Below, in pieces: positions 13,448 to 22,467 of a stretch of DNA of 35,484 nt (position 1 is the first letter of the stretch; each line of letters starts with the position of its first letter). Origin of the DNA: Methanoregula sp. (lineage in GTDB: Archaea; Halobacteriota; Methanomicrobia; Methanomicrobiales; Methanospirillaceae); contig PLLR01000113.1 in the NCBI GenBank assembly GCA_003141335.1, positions 1-35,484 of the forward strand. The letters are read 5' to 3'. The position numbers and the translations under genes were made by a program. The notes beneath the pieces are model-generated. The model searched no databases. It saw nothing but the letters and a program-made list of their open reading frames with translations, and had not been told where the DNA came from.

Positions 13448-15310
13448 TCACACCCCCTTACCGGCGTTGTTCCCGTTCAGGGATTTCTTTATCTCCCGGT
13501 CACGGAGCTCATTTCGCTTGATCTTTCCTGATACGGTCTTGGGGAGTGTGTCCACAAACTCGATCGCCCGCGGGTATTTGTACGGTGCAGTAACATTTTT
13601 CACATGGTTCTGGATCTCACGGATAAGCCCCTCGGATGGCTTGATACCGGGGTTGAGTATTACAAACGCTTTGACGATGAGCCCCCGGATATCATCCGGT
13701 GATCCGACAACCGCCGCCTCCTGCACTGCAGGATGCTCCATCAATGCACTCTCCACCTCGAATGGTCCGATACGATAGCCCGATGCCTTGATCACGTCAT
13801 CGTCCCTGCCGATGAACCAGAAATAGCCATCCTCGTCCTTATACGCCTTGTCACCGGTGTAGTAAAAACCGTTCACAAAGGACTTCTGGTTCTCTTCTTC
13901 ATTGTTCAGGTACTCCCGGAACATGCCAACCGGACGGGGTTCAAGCCTGATGGCAATTCGTCCTTCCTCGTGCAGGCCAACCGGTTTTCCGTGGTCATCA
14001 TGCACCTCAATCTGCCAGCCCGGTGACGGTTTTCCCATAGAACCAAATTTCGGTGTCATGCCGGGGAATGTGCCGATACAGAGAACGGTCTCGGTCTGCC
14101 CATAGCCTTCGTAGATCGTAAGGCCGGTCGCATCCTTCCACGCTTTGATTACCTCAGGGTTGAGCGGTTCGCCGGCGCTCACGCAGTGGCGGAGCTCGGT
14201 AAAGTCGAACTTGTCAAGGTCAGCGAGGATCAGCATGCGGTAGATGGTCGGGGGACAACAGAACGTGGTGATGCCGTACTTCTCAATGAGAGGCAGGATC
14301 TCGGTCGGATTGAATTTACTCCGGATATCGTAGACAAAGATCGCCGCCCCCTCGATCCATTGCCCATAGAATTTTCCCCAGGCGCTTTTTGCCCAGCCGG
14401 TATCAGACAGCGTGAAGTGGACATCGTTGGTGCGCAGATCGTGCCAGAACCGGGCGGTTACGATATGCCCGAGCGGATAACTCTGGTCATGCACCACCAT
14501 CTTGGGCTCACCGGTTGTTCCGGAAGTAAAGAAGATGATGAGCGGATCGGTATTCCTGGTCTTTTTCATAACGGAAAGGTTGACAAGTTTTGCCGAAACG
14601 GGTGCAGGATAATCAAGCTCCACAGGGTAGCTGATCCATCCCGGTCGTTTACCGTCAATCATCATCCTGCAGGAAAGTGAGGGACAGTCTTTTGCGATCG
14701 CATCGATCTTATCCGCCTGCTCTTCATTTGTGATGACCATCTTGATATCAGCAATGTTAATCCGGTATTTCAGATCTTTTGGCGTGAGCATCGTGGGTGC
14801 CGGGCAGTACACGGCACCCCGCTTGATCAGCGCAAGGGTAAACGTCCACCATTCGGGAACTCTCGGCAACATGATCAGCACACGATCGCCTTTGTTGAGA
14901 CCAAACTTGATCATCATGTTTACGATCTGGTTGGAAAGGCGCATCAGGTCCCAGAAGGTGTATTTCTTTTCCTCACCTTCCTGGTTCACCCATATCATCG
15001 CAAGTTTGTTCCGGTCTTTCTTCGCCCACGCATCAACAACGTCAAAACCAAAGTTAAAATACTCGGGAACATCGATGTTAAACGAACGGTACATCGCATC
15101 ATAATCGGGCATGTTGTGATCGTTATGACCCAGCACCGGAACTGCAGATGGCAGGGAGGTTGCACCAATTGTACTGGTACCAGTACCCGGAGAGAGGTGT
15201 GTGGTGCACGCCTCATTGATCCATTCTGAGCGGGAGATTTTTCTCATTTCACATGATTTATCGATAGTAGCCGTGAGAGTATCGTCCATCGTGACAGAGT
15301 ATCGCACCAT
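13448..15310 (-). CDS. AMP-forming acyl-CoA synthetase fused to an N-terminal ribbon-helix-helix domain
   Basis: 620 residues. Residues about 67-610 are an acyl/acetyl-CoA synthetase of the medium-chain (MACS-like) branch: ATP loop FFTSGTTGEPK, GYGQTET, GRDDDVIKASGYRIGPFEVES and the acetylatable Lys in LPKTVSGKIKRNELR. It activates a carboxylic acid with ATP to acyl-AMP and then acyl-CoA. The start of the usual enzyme is at M67 (MPDYDAMYRSF). Before it lie RYSVTMDDTLTATIDK and KISRSEWINEACTTHL, a classic CopG/Arc-type ribbon-helix-helix pattern, plus a Ser/Thr/Gly-rich linker of about 25 residues. The fused frame starts at ATG 15310. If real, the enzyme could also bind DNA. A separate start at 15112 has only weak ribosome-site support. 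The acyl substrate is unknown. Confidence 0.85.
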   Translation of the reverse strand: MVRYSVTMDDTLTATIDKSCEMRKISRSEWINEACTTHLSPGTGTSTIGATSLPSAVPVLGHNDHNMPDYDAMYRSFNIDVPEYFNFGFDVVDAWAKKDRNKLAMIWVNQEGEEKKYTFWDLMRLSNQIVNMMIKFGLNKGDRVLIMLPRVPEWWTFTLALIKRGAVYCPAPTMLTPKDLKYRINIADIKMVITNEEQADKIDAIAKDCPSLSCRMMIDGKRPGWISYPVELDYPAPVSAKLVNLSVMKKTRNTDPLIIFFTSGTTGEPKMVVHDQSYPLGHIVTARFWHDLRTNDVHFTLSDTGWAKSAWGKFYGQWIEGAAIFVYDIRSKFNPTEILPLIEKYGITTFCCPPTIYRMLILADLDKFDFTELRHCVSAGEPLNPEVIKAWKDATGLTIYEGYGQTETVLCIGTFPGMTPKFGSMGKPSPGWQIEVHDDHGKPVGLHEEGRIAIRLEPRPVGMFREYLNNEEENQKSFVNGFYYTGDKAYKDEDGYFWFIGRDDDVIKASGYRIGPFEVESALMEHPAVQEAAVVGSPDDIRGLIVKAFVILNPGIKPSEGLIREIQNHVKNVTAPYKYPRAIEFVDTLPKTVSGKIKRNELRDREIKKSLNGNNAGKGV

Positions 15311-15698
15311 TCTAGATCGGTTTGTTGGTGCGCTTAATGAGTATTTCGATTATTGTGTGCACCAGCAAAAATGCATCCCGGCGTACAGGATATCTCAATC
15401 CCTCCTGCGTAATAGGATCTCATTGCCAGTCAGGCTGGCAGATAAACAATTCAAAATTGTGGTGCAGTTCTTTTTTACCCTCCCAAAAGCAGAATATTTG
15501 AGGAATATCAAGGGAAAAATCCACACAGGTCTGCTCATAGTCGGTCATGGCGTGCCCGGGCCCGGTCAAAGCAAAAAAAATCTGATCTCTGGAAGTAGTT
15601 ATACAAAAAAACTTCGTGACCGATGCTGATCTCATCTTTTCATAACACTATCTGGACACTACCTAAAAAAAACGTTAGTGACGAGATCTCCACCGACA

Positions 15699-15715
15699 GG
15701 ACATAAAGATTGTCC
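15699..15715. promoter_or_regulatory. Inverted repeat upstream of tbp
   Basis: GGACA and TGTCC flank a 7-base spacer (taaagat) about 40-55 bases before the TBP start, close to where boxA should be. A similar half-site (ggacacta) lies at about 15653-15660. A role in autoregulation or repressor binding is inferred. The divergent gap 15311-15753 (443 bases) holds only this, the acyl-CoA synthetase promoter area and AT-rich runs; no gene or known RNA was recognised. Confidence 0.3.
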
Positions 15716-15753
15716 ATTAGTATTATGATTCAGGGGAAAGTATAGTATAGTGG

Positions 15754-16308
15754 ATGGCTGATAAAAAGTACGAATCATTAAAAATTGAGAATATCGTAGC
15801 ATCTGGCATTATTGCCAATTCCATTGATCTTGCTGATGTTTCAAGTAAGATAAAAAGCTGCGAACTCAATACGAAGCGATTTCCCGGCGCGGTCTACCGC
15901 ATCGAGAACCCGAAGATTGCATCCCTGATTTTTTCATCAGGTAAGGTCGTACTCACCGGTATCCGGGACAAAAAGGCACTTACTGACGGGCTTAGAATCA
16001 TCATGAAATCCCTTAAGGAGGCTGGTGTTGATACCTTCAAGGAACCTAAAGTAGCGATAACAAATATAGTCTGTTCCTACGATATCGGCAAATACATCAA
16101 TCTCAACAAGGTGGTCATCACCCTTAACCTCGAAAACATCGAATATGAGCCGGAACAGTTCCCCGGGCTTGTATACCGGATCAAGGATCCCAAGATCGTC
16201 GCGCTTCTCTTCTCTTCGGGAAAGATCATCCTCACGGGTGGCAAGAACCTTGAAGATATCAAGAAGGGACTTGATTTTCTCGAGCAGAAACTCGAGAGTA
16301 TTATGTAA
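15754..16308 (+). CDS. tbp: TATA-box-binding protein (TBP)
   Basis: 184 residues. The saddle is built from two direct repeats of about 88 residues: IENIVASG...RFPGAVYRIENPKIASLIF and ITNIVCSY...QFPGLVYRIKDPKIVALLF, each ending in FSSGK-(V/I)-(V/I)LTG. TBP binds boxA upstream of archaeal genes and recruits TFB and RNA polymerase. Length and repeat structure are normal. The first repeat has NSIDLADVSSKI, where many archaeal TBPs read ...LDLEAI/VAL.., so it is somewhat divergent. Methanogens often have more than one TBP; whether this is the only copy cannot be seen here. It is convergent with the Lhr-type helicase. Confidence 0.95.
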   Translation: MADKKYESLKIENIVASGIIANSIDLADVSSKIKSCELNTKRFPGAVYRIENPKIASLIFSSGKVVLTGIRDKKALTDGLRIIMKSLKEAGVDTFKEPKVAITNIVCSYDIGKYINLNKVVITLNLENIEYEPEQFPGLVYRIKDPKIVALLFSSGKIILTGGKNLEDIKKGLDFLEQKLESIM

Positions 16309-16310
16309 AA

Positions 16311-16340
16311 GGGTAAAAATCACCCGTTTTCCTTTTTTTT
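16311..16340. terminator. Hairpin plus T-tract, bidirectional terminator between tbp and the helicase
   Basis: GGGT and ACCC (4 bp) surround a short A-rich loop, followed by a run of T's interrupted only by CC. On the minus strand the helicase ends at 16347, so the same sequence could serve both convergent genes. Confidence 0.5.
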
Positions 16341-16346
16341 ACGTAT

Positions 16347-19043
16347 TTATGACCAGTAGCGGTGGGTCTGGATAAAATTTCGTTCTGCTTTCATGATCTC
16401 GCGATAGAAGGCATCGCCGTCAGTCAGGGTGGCGAGAATGCGGGACGTGTTCTCCGGCCCAACACCCCGTGCCGAAAGGGCAATAACCGCCTTCTTCCCG
16501 CTGGACAGGACAATATTGGCATTTTTTAAGAGACGCTGCTCGATCGCACGCTCACTTTGTGTTTTCCGGGGTTTCCGGATAGCTGCATACAACTCATCTT
16601 CATACGGCTTGAGCGCCGCAATGAGGCGTGCGCCGCATTTCGGGCACTGCGGGTGATCGGGTACGCGGGAGACAACCGTCCGGCTCTTCCAGTCCCGGCA
16701 GTTCATGCACACGAGCAGTACATCATCCTGGTCAAGCCTGCGTTTCAGCGTGGCAAGCACTGCCTGATCGGCAGTGGGGGGAGGGATCTGATCCCGGGAT
16801 GAAAGCAATCCCCCGGCACCGATCATCGAATGGGGTCCCAGTGCAACGCAAATCTCTCCCTTTCTGACCTGACGGACAATTTCTGCTGCAGTCTCAATAT
16901 CCATATATTCCGAGAGTAGTTCCCGGTACGCTTCCTGTTGCAGAACCGTACCCTCAAAGTATTCAAGCAGACGCTGGATACTGATCTTTTCATAGTCGGC
17001 ATCCGGATCGATCGCCCCGAATTTCTTTGCGATCTGTACCAGTTTCCACTTAAAAAGTGCGGTGCGTTTCAGGGCAAGCCGGAGAATTCCCGGCAGGTGT
17101 GCGGGGTCAAGGGAGAGCAGCAGATCCCGCACATCTGCAGCCCTGATGGACGAAGGCAGGCGCAGGAGCATACGATATGCATCGAGTTCGAGCCCGACCG
17201 TTGTACCATACCGGGCTGATATGAGTATGGAAAGTACACGTCCCAGGGCTTCGTTCGTCTTGTGTCCGGCACAGACATTGCAGACTACCCCGTCATCGGT
17301 ATTTTCCAGCGTAATGAGCTGATCGGTAGGGACCAGGGACCGGTTTTTGTCCATTTCGGCCAGGAAGTGCATGGCAAAGGTGATACCCTCCCGCTCCGTG
17401 GTATACTCTGAGATATCACGCCGTCTCCGCATCGCCCCGACCTCGCGGGCGACCGGGAAGGGTACCGGGATCTGCTCGCCTTCCCATGACGGGAGTTCTC
17501 CTTGTGCTTTCTTTGCAGGTTCTACCGTGAGTTTCCCGTCAGCAATCTCAATTACACGCCAGAGCTGCCCCTTGGTGATGAAAACTACCCCGGTATGCAC
17601 CCACCCGACGACAAACGATTCGTCAAGTGTTCCAACCATTCTCCGGGAGACCATATCAAAGATCGGCACCTTTCGCTCATCGTGGATCATGGAGAGGTTC
17701 CCGGCAAGGTAACGCCGGGCGCGTGCCGTCGTGACAATCCGGCTCCCGTCAATCCGGATTAACCGGTGCTCCTCCATCTGCCGGCAGACATCATCAAGGA
17801 GCGTGCCACCATTGGTAAAAATGCTCGTGCGTTCGAGAATCTCACGGATTTTTTCCCGTTCAATCTCACCATACTCCACGGCGATAGCAGCAACCTGGTT
17901 GGCAAGCACATCCGCAGCATTCCTGTGGGGCACCACCAGTTCGATCTCGTTCGCCTTGGCCATCTTTGCAATGACCAAGGATTCAAGCAGGTCATCAAAA
18001 CCGGTAGCCAGGATTGTCCCCCGCGAGATCGTGTTCAGCTGGTGTCCGGCACGTCCAACCCGCTGCACGAGCCGCGCGACTTCGCGGGGGGATCCAAACT
18101 GGATCACATGGTCAACCCTCCCGATATCAATACCGAGTTCCATCGATGAGGTGCAGATAAGCGTCCGGATCTCACCGCGTTTGAACCGTTCCTCGGCATC
18201 GATTCGCACCTCTTTTGAGAGTGAACCATGGTGCACTTCGACATCCCCGCGTTCGTACAGGGCATGCCCCAGCGCTTCGGCAGTCACCCGCGTGTTCACA
18301 AAGACAAGGGTCGATCCTTCCCGCTGCAGCGCTTTTGAGAGAATCGTGGTCTGATGCAGGAAATTATCGCCAACGTACTGAACGGTAATATCCAGCTGTT
18401 TTGCAACGGGAACCTGGACTACAGAAAACGGGCGTGCACCGCAGAGAAAACGCCCAATATCCTCAGGATTTCCCACGGTTGCCGACAAACCTATGCGCTG
18501 GAATTCACCGGCATACACGTGGAGCCGTTCAAGCGCAACAGCGAGCTGGGCGCCGCGTTTGCTTCCGGCGAGTTCATGGATCTCATCGATTATCACGAAC
18601 CTGACCTGCGGGAGGTGCTTCCGGAGCCGCTTTCCCATGAAAAGTGCCTGCAACGTCTCGGGAGTGGTTATCAGGAGATCGGGAGGGGACAGTGCCTGTT
18701 TACGTCGTTCACCCATCGGTGTGTCCCCGTGCCGCACACCGACCGACAACTTAAGCTCGCTGCACCACCATTGCATTCGTGCAAGAATATCACGGTTGAG
18801 TGAACGCAAGGGTGTAATGTAAAGCGCCTTAATACCTCCACCAGCGGGCATTGACATGAGGGCATTAAAGACCGGAAACATCGCGCTCTCGGTCTTTCCA
18901 GTACCGGTCGGTGCGATCAGGACGACATGGTTTCCTTTAAGGATCAGCGGGATCGCCTGCTTCTGGGCATCGGACAGCACGGAAAAACCGCGCTTTTTTA
19001 TACATGCCTGGACCTTTGGATCCAGCACTTCAATCGGTTTCAT
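16347..19043 (-). CDS. Lhr-type DEAD/DEAH superfamily 2 helicase
   Basis: 898 residues from ATG 19043. Motifs are Q-like SDAQKQAIPLIL, Walker A APTGTGKTESA, TTPETLQ, Walker B DEIHEL, SATVGN, the helicase C motif QFGSPREVARLVQRVGRAGH, and a winged-helix/Lhr middle region. Near the C-terminus a zinc-binding CMNCRDW...HPQCPKCGARL and a helix-hairpin-helix-like SARGVGPENTSRIL follow, giving an archaeal Lhr form. Members unwind DNA or RNA-DNA hybrids and act in repair. The upstream phosphoesterase overlaps by 14 bases and the RPA-associated gene lies before that, so the three are one replication/repair operon. An in-frame start at 19088 would add 15 residues of the overlapped region. Confidence 0.9.
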   Translation of the reverse strand: MKPIEVLDPKVQACIKKRGFSVLSDAQKQAIPLILKGNHVVLIAPTGTGKTESAMFPVFNALMSMPAGGGIKALYITPLRSLNRDILARMQWWCSELKLSVGVRHGDTPMGERRKQALSPPDLLITTPETLQALFMGKRLRKHLPQVRFVIIDEIHELAGSKRGAQLAVALERLHVYAGEFQRIGLSATVGNPEDIGRFLCGARPFSVVQVPVAKQLDITVQYVGDNFLHQTTILSKALQREGSTLVFVNTRVTAEALGHALYERGDVEVHHGSLSKEVRIDAEERFKRGEIRTLICTSSMELGIDIGRVDHVIQFGSPREVARLVQRVGRAGHQLNTISRGTILATGFDDLLESLVIAKMAKANEIELVVPHRNAADVLANQVAAIAVEYGEIEREKIREILERTSIFTNGGTLLDDVCRQMEEHRLIRIDGSRIVTTARARRYLAGNLSMIHDERKVPIFDMVSRRMVGTLDESFVVGWVHTGVVFITKGQLWRVIEIADGKLTVEPAKKAQGELPSWEGEQIPVPFPVAREVGAMRRRRDISEYTTEREGITFAMHFLAEMDKNRSLVPTDQLITLENTDDGVVCNVCAGHKTNEALGRVLSILISARYGTTVGLELDAYRMLLRLPSSIRAADVRDLLLSLDPAHLPGILRLALKRTALFKWKLVQIAKKFGAIDPDADYEKISIQRLLEYFEGTVLQQEAYRELLSEYMDIETAAEIVRQVRKGEICVALGPHSMIGAGGLLSSRDQIPPPTADQAVLATLKRRLDQDDVLLVCMNCRDWKSRTVVSRVPDHPQCPKCGARLIAALKPYEDELYAAIRKPRKTQSERAIEQRLLKNANIVLSSGKKAVIALSARGVGPENTSRILATLTDGDAFYREIMKAERNFIQTHRYWS

Positions 19044-19785
19044 CTGGTTGCAGCGAACTGAGGGGGCCGATATACGTCCCGTCGGCAAGGATAATCTCTG
19101 CTTCCTCTTTTTTCATGCATCGCGAAAGGGGCGAGAACGGGTTTTTGATGATTCGAAAGATATCATAGCCTGCAATCTCGTTAAAAGATGGCATGAACAG
19201 CACGCGGGTGGGCGTGATATTTTCCGGATCTGTACCCATCCCCAGCCTTTCCGTATCAAGACCGGCCCGCAGGTATGCAGGGGTCTGAAGGGCACACCCC
19301 ACCTCATCTTTAAGCGAGAGCTGGGGATGGTGGTGCCCGATCACAATCAGGTGTCCTGCAAGGAGGGGGGAGGGGTACATATGTCCATGAAGATATCCGA
19401 CACCATCAATGATAGCTCCGTCTTTTGGCTGGAGCTCGGTACCGGCGAGATATCGTTCGATACCAATGTCATGGTTGCCGGGGAATACCTTCAGGGGAAT
19501 GCGGCTGCGAATCGCATCGAGAATCCCTGGTAGTTCATTATACTCCTGCCGGGTAAGCGATGGAATGCTATGCTTGATATCGCCCAGAAGTATGAGCATC
19601 TCCGGGTCTGCCGCATCGATAATCTTTAATAAGCGTTCGAGCCGGTCAGCACTATGGCTCCTGAAATGCAGACCGTGGGCAGCGAGATCTGCCTCAATCC
19701 CGAAATGGAGATCCGCAACAACCAGCAGTCGCTGTTCACCTTCAATGACAAGTGCCGGGCCGTCACCAAAAAATTCCAGGTTCAT
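19030..19785 (-). CDS. Metallophosphoesterase, Lhr-associated
   Basis: 251 residues of the calcineurin-like fold: VADLHFGIE (D-x-H), LLGDIKHSI (GD-x-x-H/K), FPGNHDIGIE (GNHD) and VIGHHHPQ (GHxH). The metal sites are complete. Proteins of this group often sit next to Lhr helicases in both bacteria and archaea, and this gene overlaps the helicase by 14 bases and the RPA-associated gene by 4. It may hydrolyse phosphodiesters or process nucleic-acid ends with the helicase. Exact substrate unknown. Confidence 0.88.
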   Translation of the reverse strand: MNLEFFGDGPALVIEGEQRLLVVADLHFGIEADLAAHGLHFRSHSADRLERLLKIIDAADPEMLILLGDIKHSIPSLTRQEYNELPGILDAIRSRIPLKVFPGNHDIGIERYLAGTELQPKDGAIIDGVGYLHGHMYPSPLLAGHLIVIGHHHPQLSLKDEVGCALQTPAYLRAGLDTERLGMGTDPENITPTRVLFMPSFNEIAGYDIFRIIKNPFSPLSRCMKKEEAEIILADGTYIGPLSSLQPDETD

Positions 19786-20621
19786 AACGGTTTAACAAAT
19801 CCCTTCTGAGGCTGGTAGCATTCGTCATCGATGATGAGCGATTCGATCGCGGCAAGAACGGTCTCCTGCATTACACCGCGCATCGCTGCCTGGTTAATTA
19901 TCTCTTCTACGGCAATCCCCCGCAGCCCGCTTTCCGCCGTTATGAGCTCCATCACCAGCGTACGGATATCCGGCTGTGCGGGGGCTTCAGGTCCAGGGGG
20001 GCGAACAGTCTGAACTGCACCCTCGACCATCAGGGCCAGTTCCCGGAGCCGGGTTTTCGTTACCGGGTAGTGGCGAACCGCAGCAAGGATGCGTTCATCT
20101 TCACATCTGCCCTGGAGGGCGAGGTTCATCCGGTGAAGCCGTTCAAGGGTTGATTTTGCTGTTGCAAGCACCCACTGGTCACGCACCAGACGATTCACAA
20201 CAAGGATGTTATCAGGGCGCACGGACAGCACCAGTTCGCCCTTTTTGAGGTACATCTGGGCTCGCCCGGTGACCGTAACAAATGACGGCACGGGGAGTTT
20301 GCAGAATGTTTCAGCCAGTGCAGTATTCCGGCCGCCAATCACCAGATCAAATACTCCGGTCGGATCAGCAATGCGGGTATACACCATATCCCCGCGCTCT
20401 GCAACCTCGGTAAGGGCACCGGAAAGGAACATGAACCGGCACCACGCCCCTCCACAGGTCACCACCCATGCGGAGTTCCCGGGATCATCATCCTGTACTG
20501 AGAGCGTAGAACTGCAATATTCCCCGGCAAATACCCGTGCTGTCCCTTCCATATGTCGTACCAGAATTGGTCGGGTAAACCTATTCAAGATATAGTCAGC
20601 GGTATACCGGAGTTTACCCAC
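19782..20621 (-). CDS. RPA-associated OB-fold protein (Rpap-type, COG3390)
   Basis: 279 residues from GTG 20621. The N-terminal half has an OB-fold pattern (RVFAGEY...VQDDDPGNSAWVV..., VYTRIADPTGVFDLVIGG, VTVTGRAQMYLKKGELVLSV). A linker rich in Pro follows, then a winged-helix-like C-terminus with LRGIAVEEIINQA and DDECYQPQKGFVKPL. This matches the archaeal RPA-associated proteins that work with single-strand binding proteins. The gene leads the operon with the phosphoesterase and Lhr helicase, and overlaps the phosphoesterase start by 4 bases. A separate boxA-like aataatattaaaaaaa lies just upstream. Confidence 0.8.
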   Translation of the reverse strand: MGKLRYTADYILNRFTRPILVRHMEGTARVFAGEYCSSTLSVQDDDPGNSAWVVTCGGAWCRFMFLSGALTEVAERGDMVYTRIADPTGVFDLVIGGRNTALAETFCKLPVPSFVTVTGRAQMYLKKGELVLSVRPDNILVVNRLVRDQWVLATAKSTLERLHRMNLALQGRCEDERILAAVRHYPVTKTRLRELALMVEGAVQTVRPPGPEAPAQPDIRTLVMELITAESGLRGIAVEEIINQAAMRGVMQETVLAAIESLIIDDECYQPQKGFVKPL

Positions 20622-20669
20622 CCGATACGCACCTGAAGCATCCCGGGTGGTTCCACCGTTTTTTTAATA

Positions 20670-21218
20670 TTATTTCCTGCCCCGGTAAAAGAGGCCGTAG
20701 ATAAGAGAGACGAGCGCTATAGCCACCGGTGCAGTGAACCACAAAAGAGGAGATTTGGCAGGAGTCGGGGGGACGGGAACTGAACTCAGGTCCGGGGGCA
20801 CAAGGCTCTTATCAAGCTCGTAGGCTTTTGCATATGCCGTTTTTGCTTCGTCAAGCCTGCCAAGTGACCGAAGTGCATTACCCTTATTATACCAGGCGAT
20901 AGAATGGACAGATGTTAAATTTCCTTCAGTATTGAGCGCCGCATCCGCTGCCGCATTGGCTTCATAAAATCGACCGAGCATCACCAGGATCCCGGCCCTG
21001 TTGGCCTGAATAAGGGGAATCAATGAGGTCACATTCATGGCAAGAGCTTCATCTGATATTTCAAGAGCTTCTGAATATTTCCCGGCATTAGCAAGATCGA
21101 CACTTTTTGAGTAGAGGGCCCCGGCAGAGTTCAGCTGATCAGAGGTATCGGCAGCCATTACCGGCATGATCAAGCTGAAACTGATAAGAACACCCATTAA
21201 AACTCTTGTATAATTCAT
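20670..21218 (-). CDS. Exported TPR protein with C-terminal membrane anchor
   Basis: 182 residues. Signal peptide (VLMGVLISFSLIMPVMA), two to three tetratricopeptide repeats (residues about 35-135: AGKYSEALEISDEALAM, LGRFYEANAAADAALN, LGRLDEAKTAYAKAYE), a Pro-rich linker and a C-terminal hydrophobic helix (LLWFTAPVAIALVSLIYGLF) with basic RGRK. It probably sits outside the membrane as a protein-interaction scaffold. CCGGAG precedes the ATG, and an AT-rich box (ttttttatagg) lies about 35 bases upstream. Function unknown. Confidence 0.8.
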   Translation of the reverse strand: MNYTRVLMGVLISFSLIMPVMAADTSDQLNSAGALYSKSVDLANAGKYSEALEISDEALAMNVTSLIPLIQANRAGILVMLGRFYEANAAADAALNTEGNLTSVHSIAWYNKGNALRSLGRLDEAKTAYAKAYELDKSLVPPDLSSVPVPPTPAKSPLLWFTAPVAIALVSLIYGLFYRGRK

Positions 21219-21279
21219 GCGATTTCTCCGGTTCTAAGTATTGGAGTTACATCCTATAAAAAAACGGATTAAAAAATCC

Positions 21280-22320
21280 TTACCGGTTTTTGGGGATGAT
21301 GAACAAAACCGCCACAACAATACCGAGCAGCGTAATCCATTCGGGCAGGAGCGAATAGGTTGTCTTTTTTGGTACTGGTGAAGAAGTAGGTATCCCAGTT
21401 ACTACCGCAGTTTGTGATAGCGGGGGGGTGGTAACAGGCATCGTTGTCACGTCCGGCTGCGCAGATACCGGTGTGGCAACAGGTGTGTCCACCTTAACGA
21501 AAGTGACTGTTGCTGTCTGGGTAATCTTTCCTGTAATATTCGTAATATTCCTGCTCAGGTATGTTTCCTTCATGGTGTTGAGATTCTGGCTTATCGTAAA
21601 CGTATATGTCCCGACGGGATAGAGAGGTTCAGCAAACACATTCCGCGCGTTACGGTCCCAGTCTTTCCCGCTTTTCCAGTAATAGGGAGATGCAGTGATA
21701 AAGGGCCGGTTATCAAATGAAAGAATCTGCGTTTTGGCATTTCCGGCGCTTCCGGTATAGATATTGCCGATTCCCTGCCCGAGGGGATTAGTCAATGATA
21801 CGGTAAAAAATGAATCTGTCGGATTAATATCAGGACGGTTTAATGGCTTGAGCGCAGCAAACAGGTTAGTATCAATCCGGTAGGTGATGTTTGTTGAGAC
21901 CGGCACCGATTTCCCGCTCACATCCTGGTTATGATCCAGGTCCCAGACTTTAATATCAAGTTGCGGTTCCATAACTTCAAAGACCACAAAGTGAGGTTGT
22001 TTATCCTCGCAATACCACCTGCCCGTATAACCGGTAAAAATCTCCGGGCTGATAGTATACCGGAATATTTTTTCCGATACGGTTTCCGATGCGGTATTTA
22101 TTTCCAGTATGGTAATGTTTTTTCCGGGAGGCGCGCTGGTATCAGTGCCGTTTTTCCACCACGCGATTGTATGACACCCGTTCAATGCACCGGAAATATC
22201 CAGGTTACCCTCACCGATATAAACAGGAGCACCCGACGCTATCTGGGATAAACTGCCCGCCACCGGTGCAGTACACATAAAAATAACGACAAGTGCGAGT
22301 ACACAAACTTTTCCTTGCAT
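21280..22320 (-). CDS. DUF3821 family surface protein
   Basis: 346 residues from ATG 22320. Signal peptide (VLALVVIFMCTAPVAG) followed by SGAPVYIGEGNLDISGALNGCHTI, the DUF3821 opening of methanogen exported proteins; an Ig-like domain; a Thr/Pro-rich stalk of about 45 residues (about residues 265-310); and a terminal transmembrane helix (WITLLGIVVAVLFII). The frame stays open to 22512 across the start of the divergent RFC gene, but the minus-strand box tttttaatga near 22366 favours 22320. Upstream in-frame ATGs at 22365 and 22353 cannot be excluded. Likely an S-layer-associated or adhesion protein. Confidence 0.8.
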   Translation of the reverse strand: MQGKVCVLALVVIFMCTAPVAGSLSQIASGAPVYIGEGNLDISGALNGCHTIAWWKNGTDTSAPPGKNITILEINTASETVSEKIFRYTISPEIFTGYTGRWYCEDKQPHFVVFEVMEPQLDIKVWDLDHNQDVSGKSVPVSTNITYRIDTNLFAALKPLNRPDINPTDSFFTVSLTNPLGQGIGNIYTGSAGNAKTQILSFDNRPFITASPYYWKSGKDWDRNARNVFAEPLYPVGTYTFTISQNLNTMKETYLSRNITNITGKITQTATVTFVKVDTPVATPVSAQPDVTTMPVTTPPLSQTAVVTGIPTSSPVPKKTTYSLLPEWITLLGIVVAVLFIIPKNR

Positions 22321-22467
22321 GGAAAGTAATTTCAAAACCCTTATGATAAACATTATGACATTCATTAAAAAGAGCGCTTGATTTTCCCCAAGTGTTTTCT
22401 CATGAGAAAAACCAGCCATACTTCCGCTGCAGGAACTAACGGGCAATAACAAGATGAGAGGGTAACC

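Noticed and set aside
15201-15629. 142-residue frame on the plus strand
   Set aside because: It overlaps the start of the acyl-CoA synthetase and has no domain or ribosome site.
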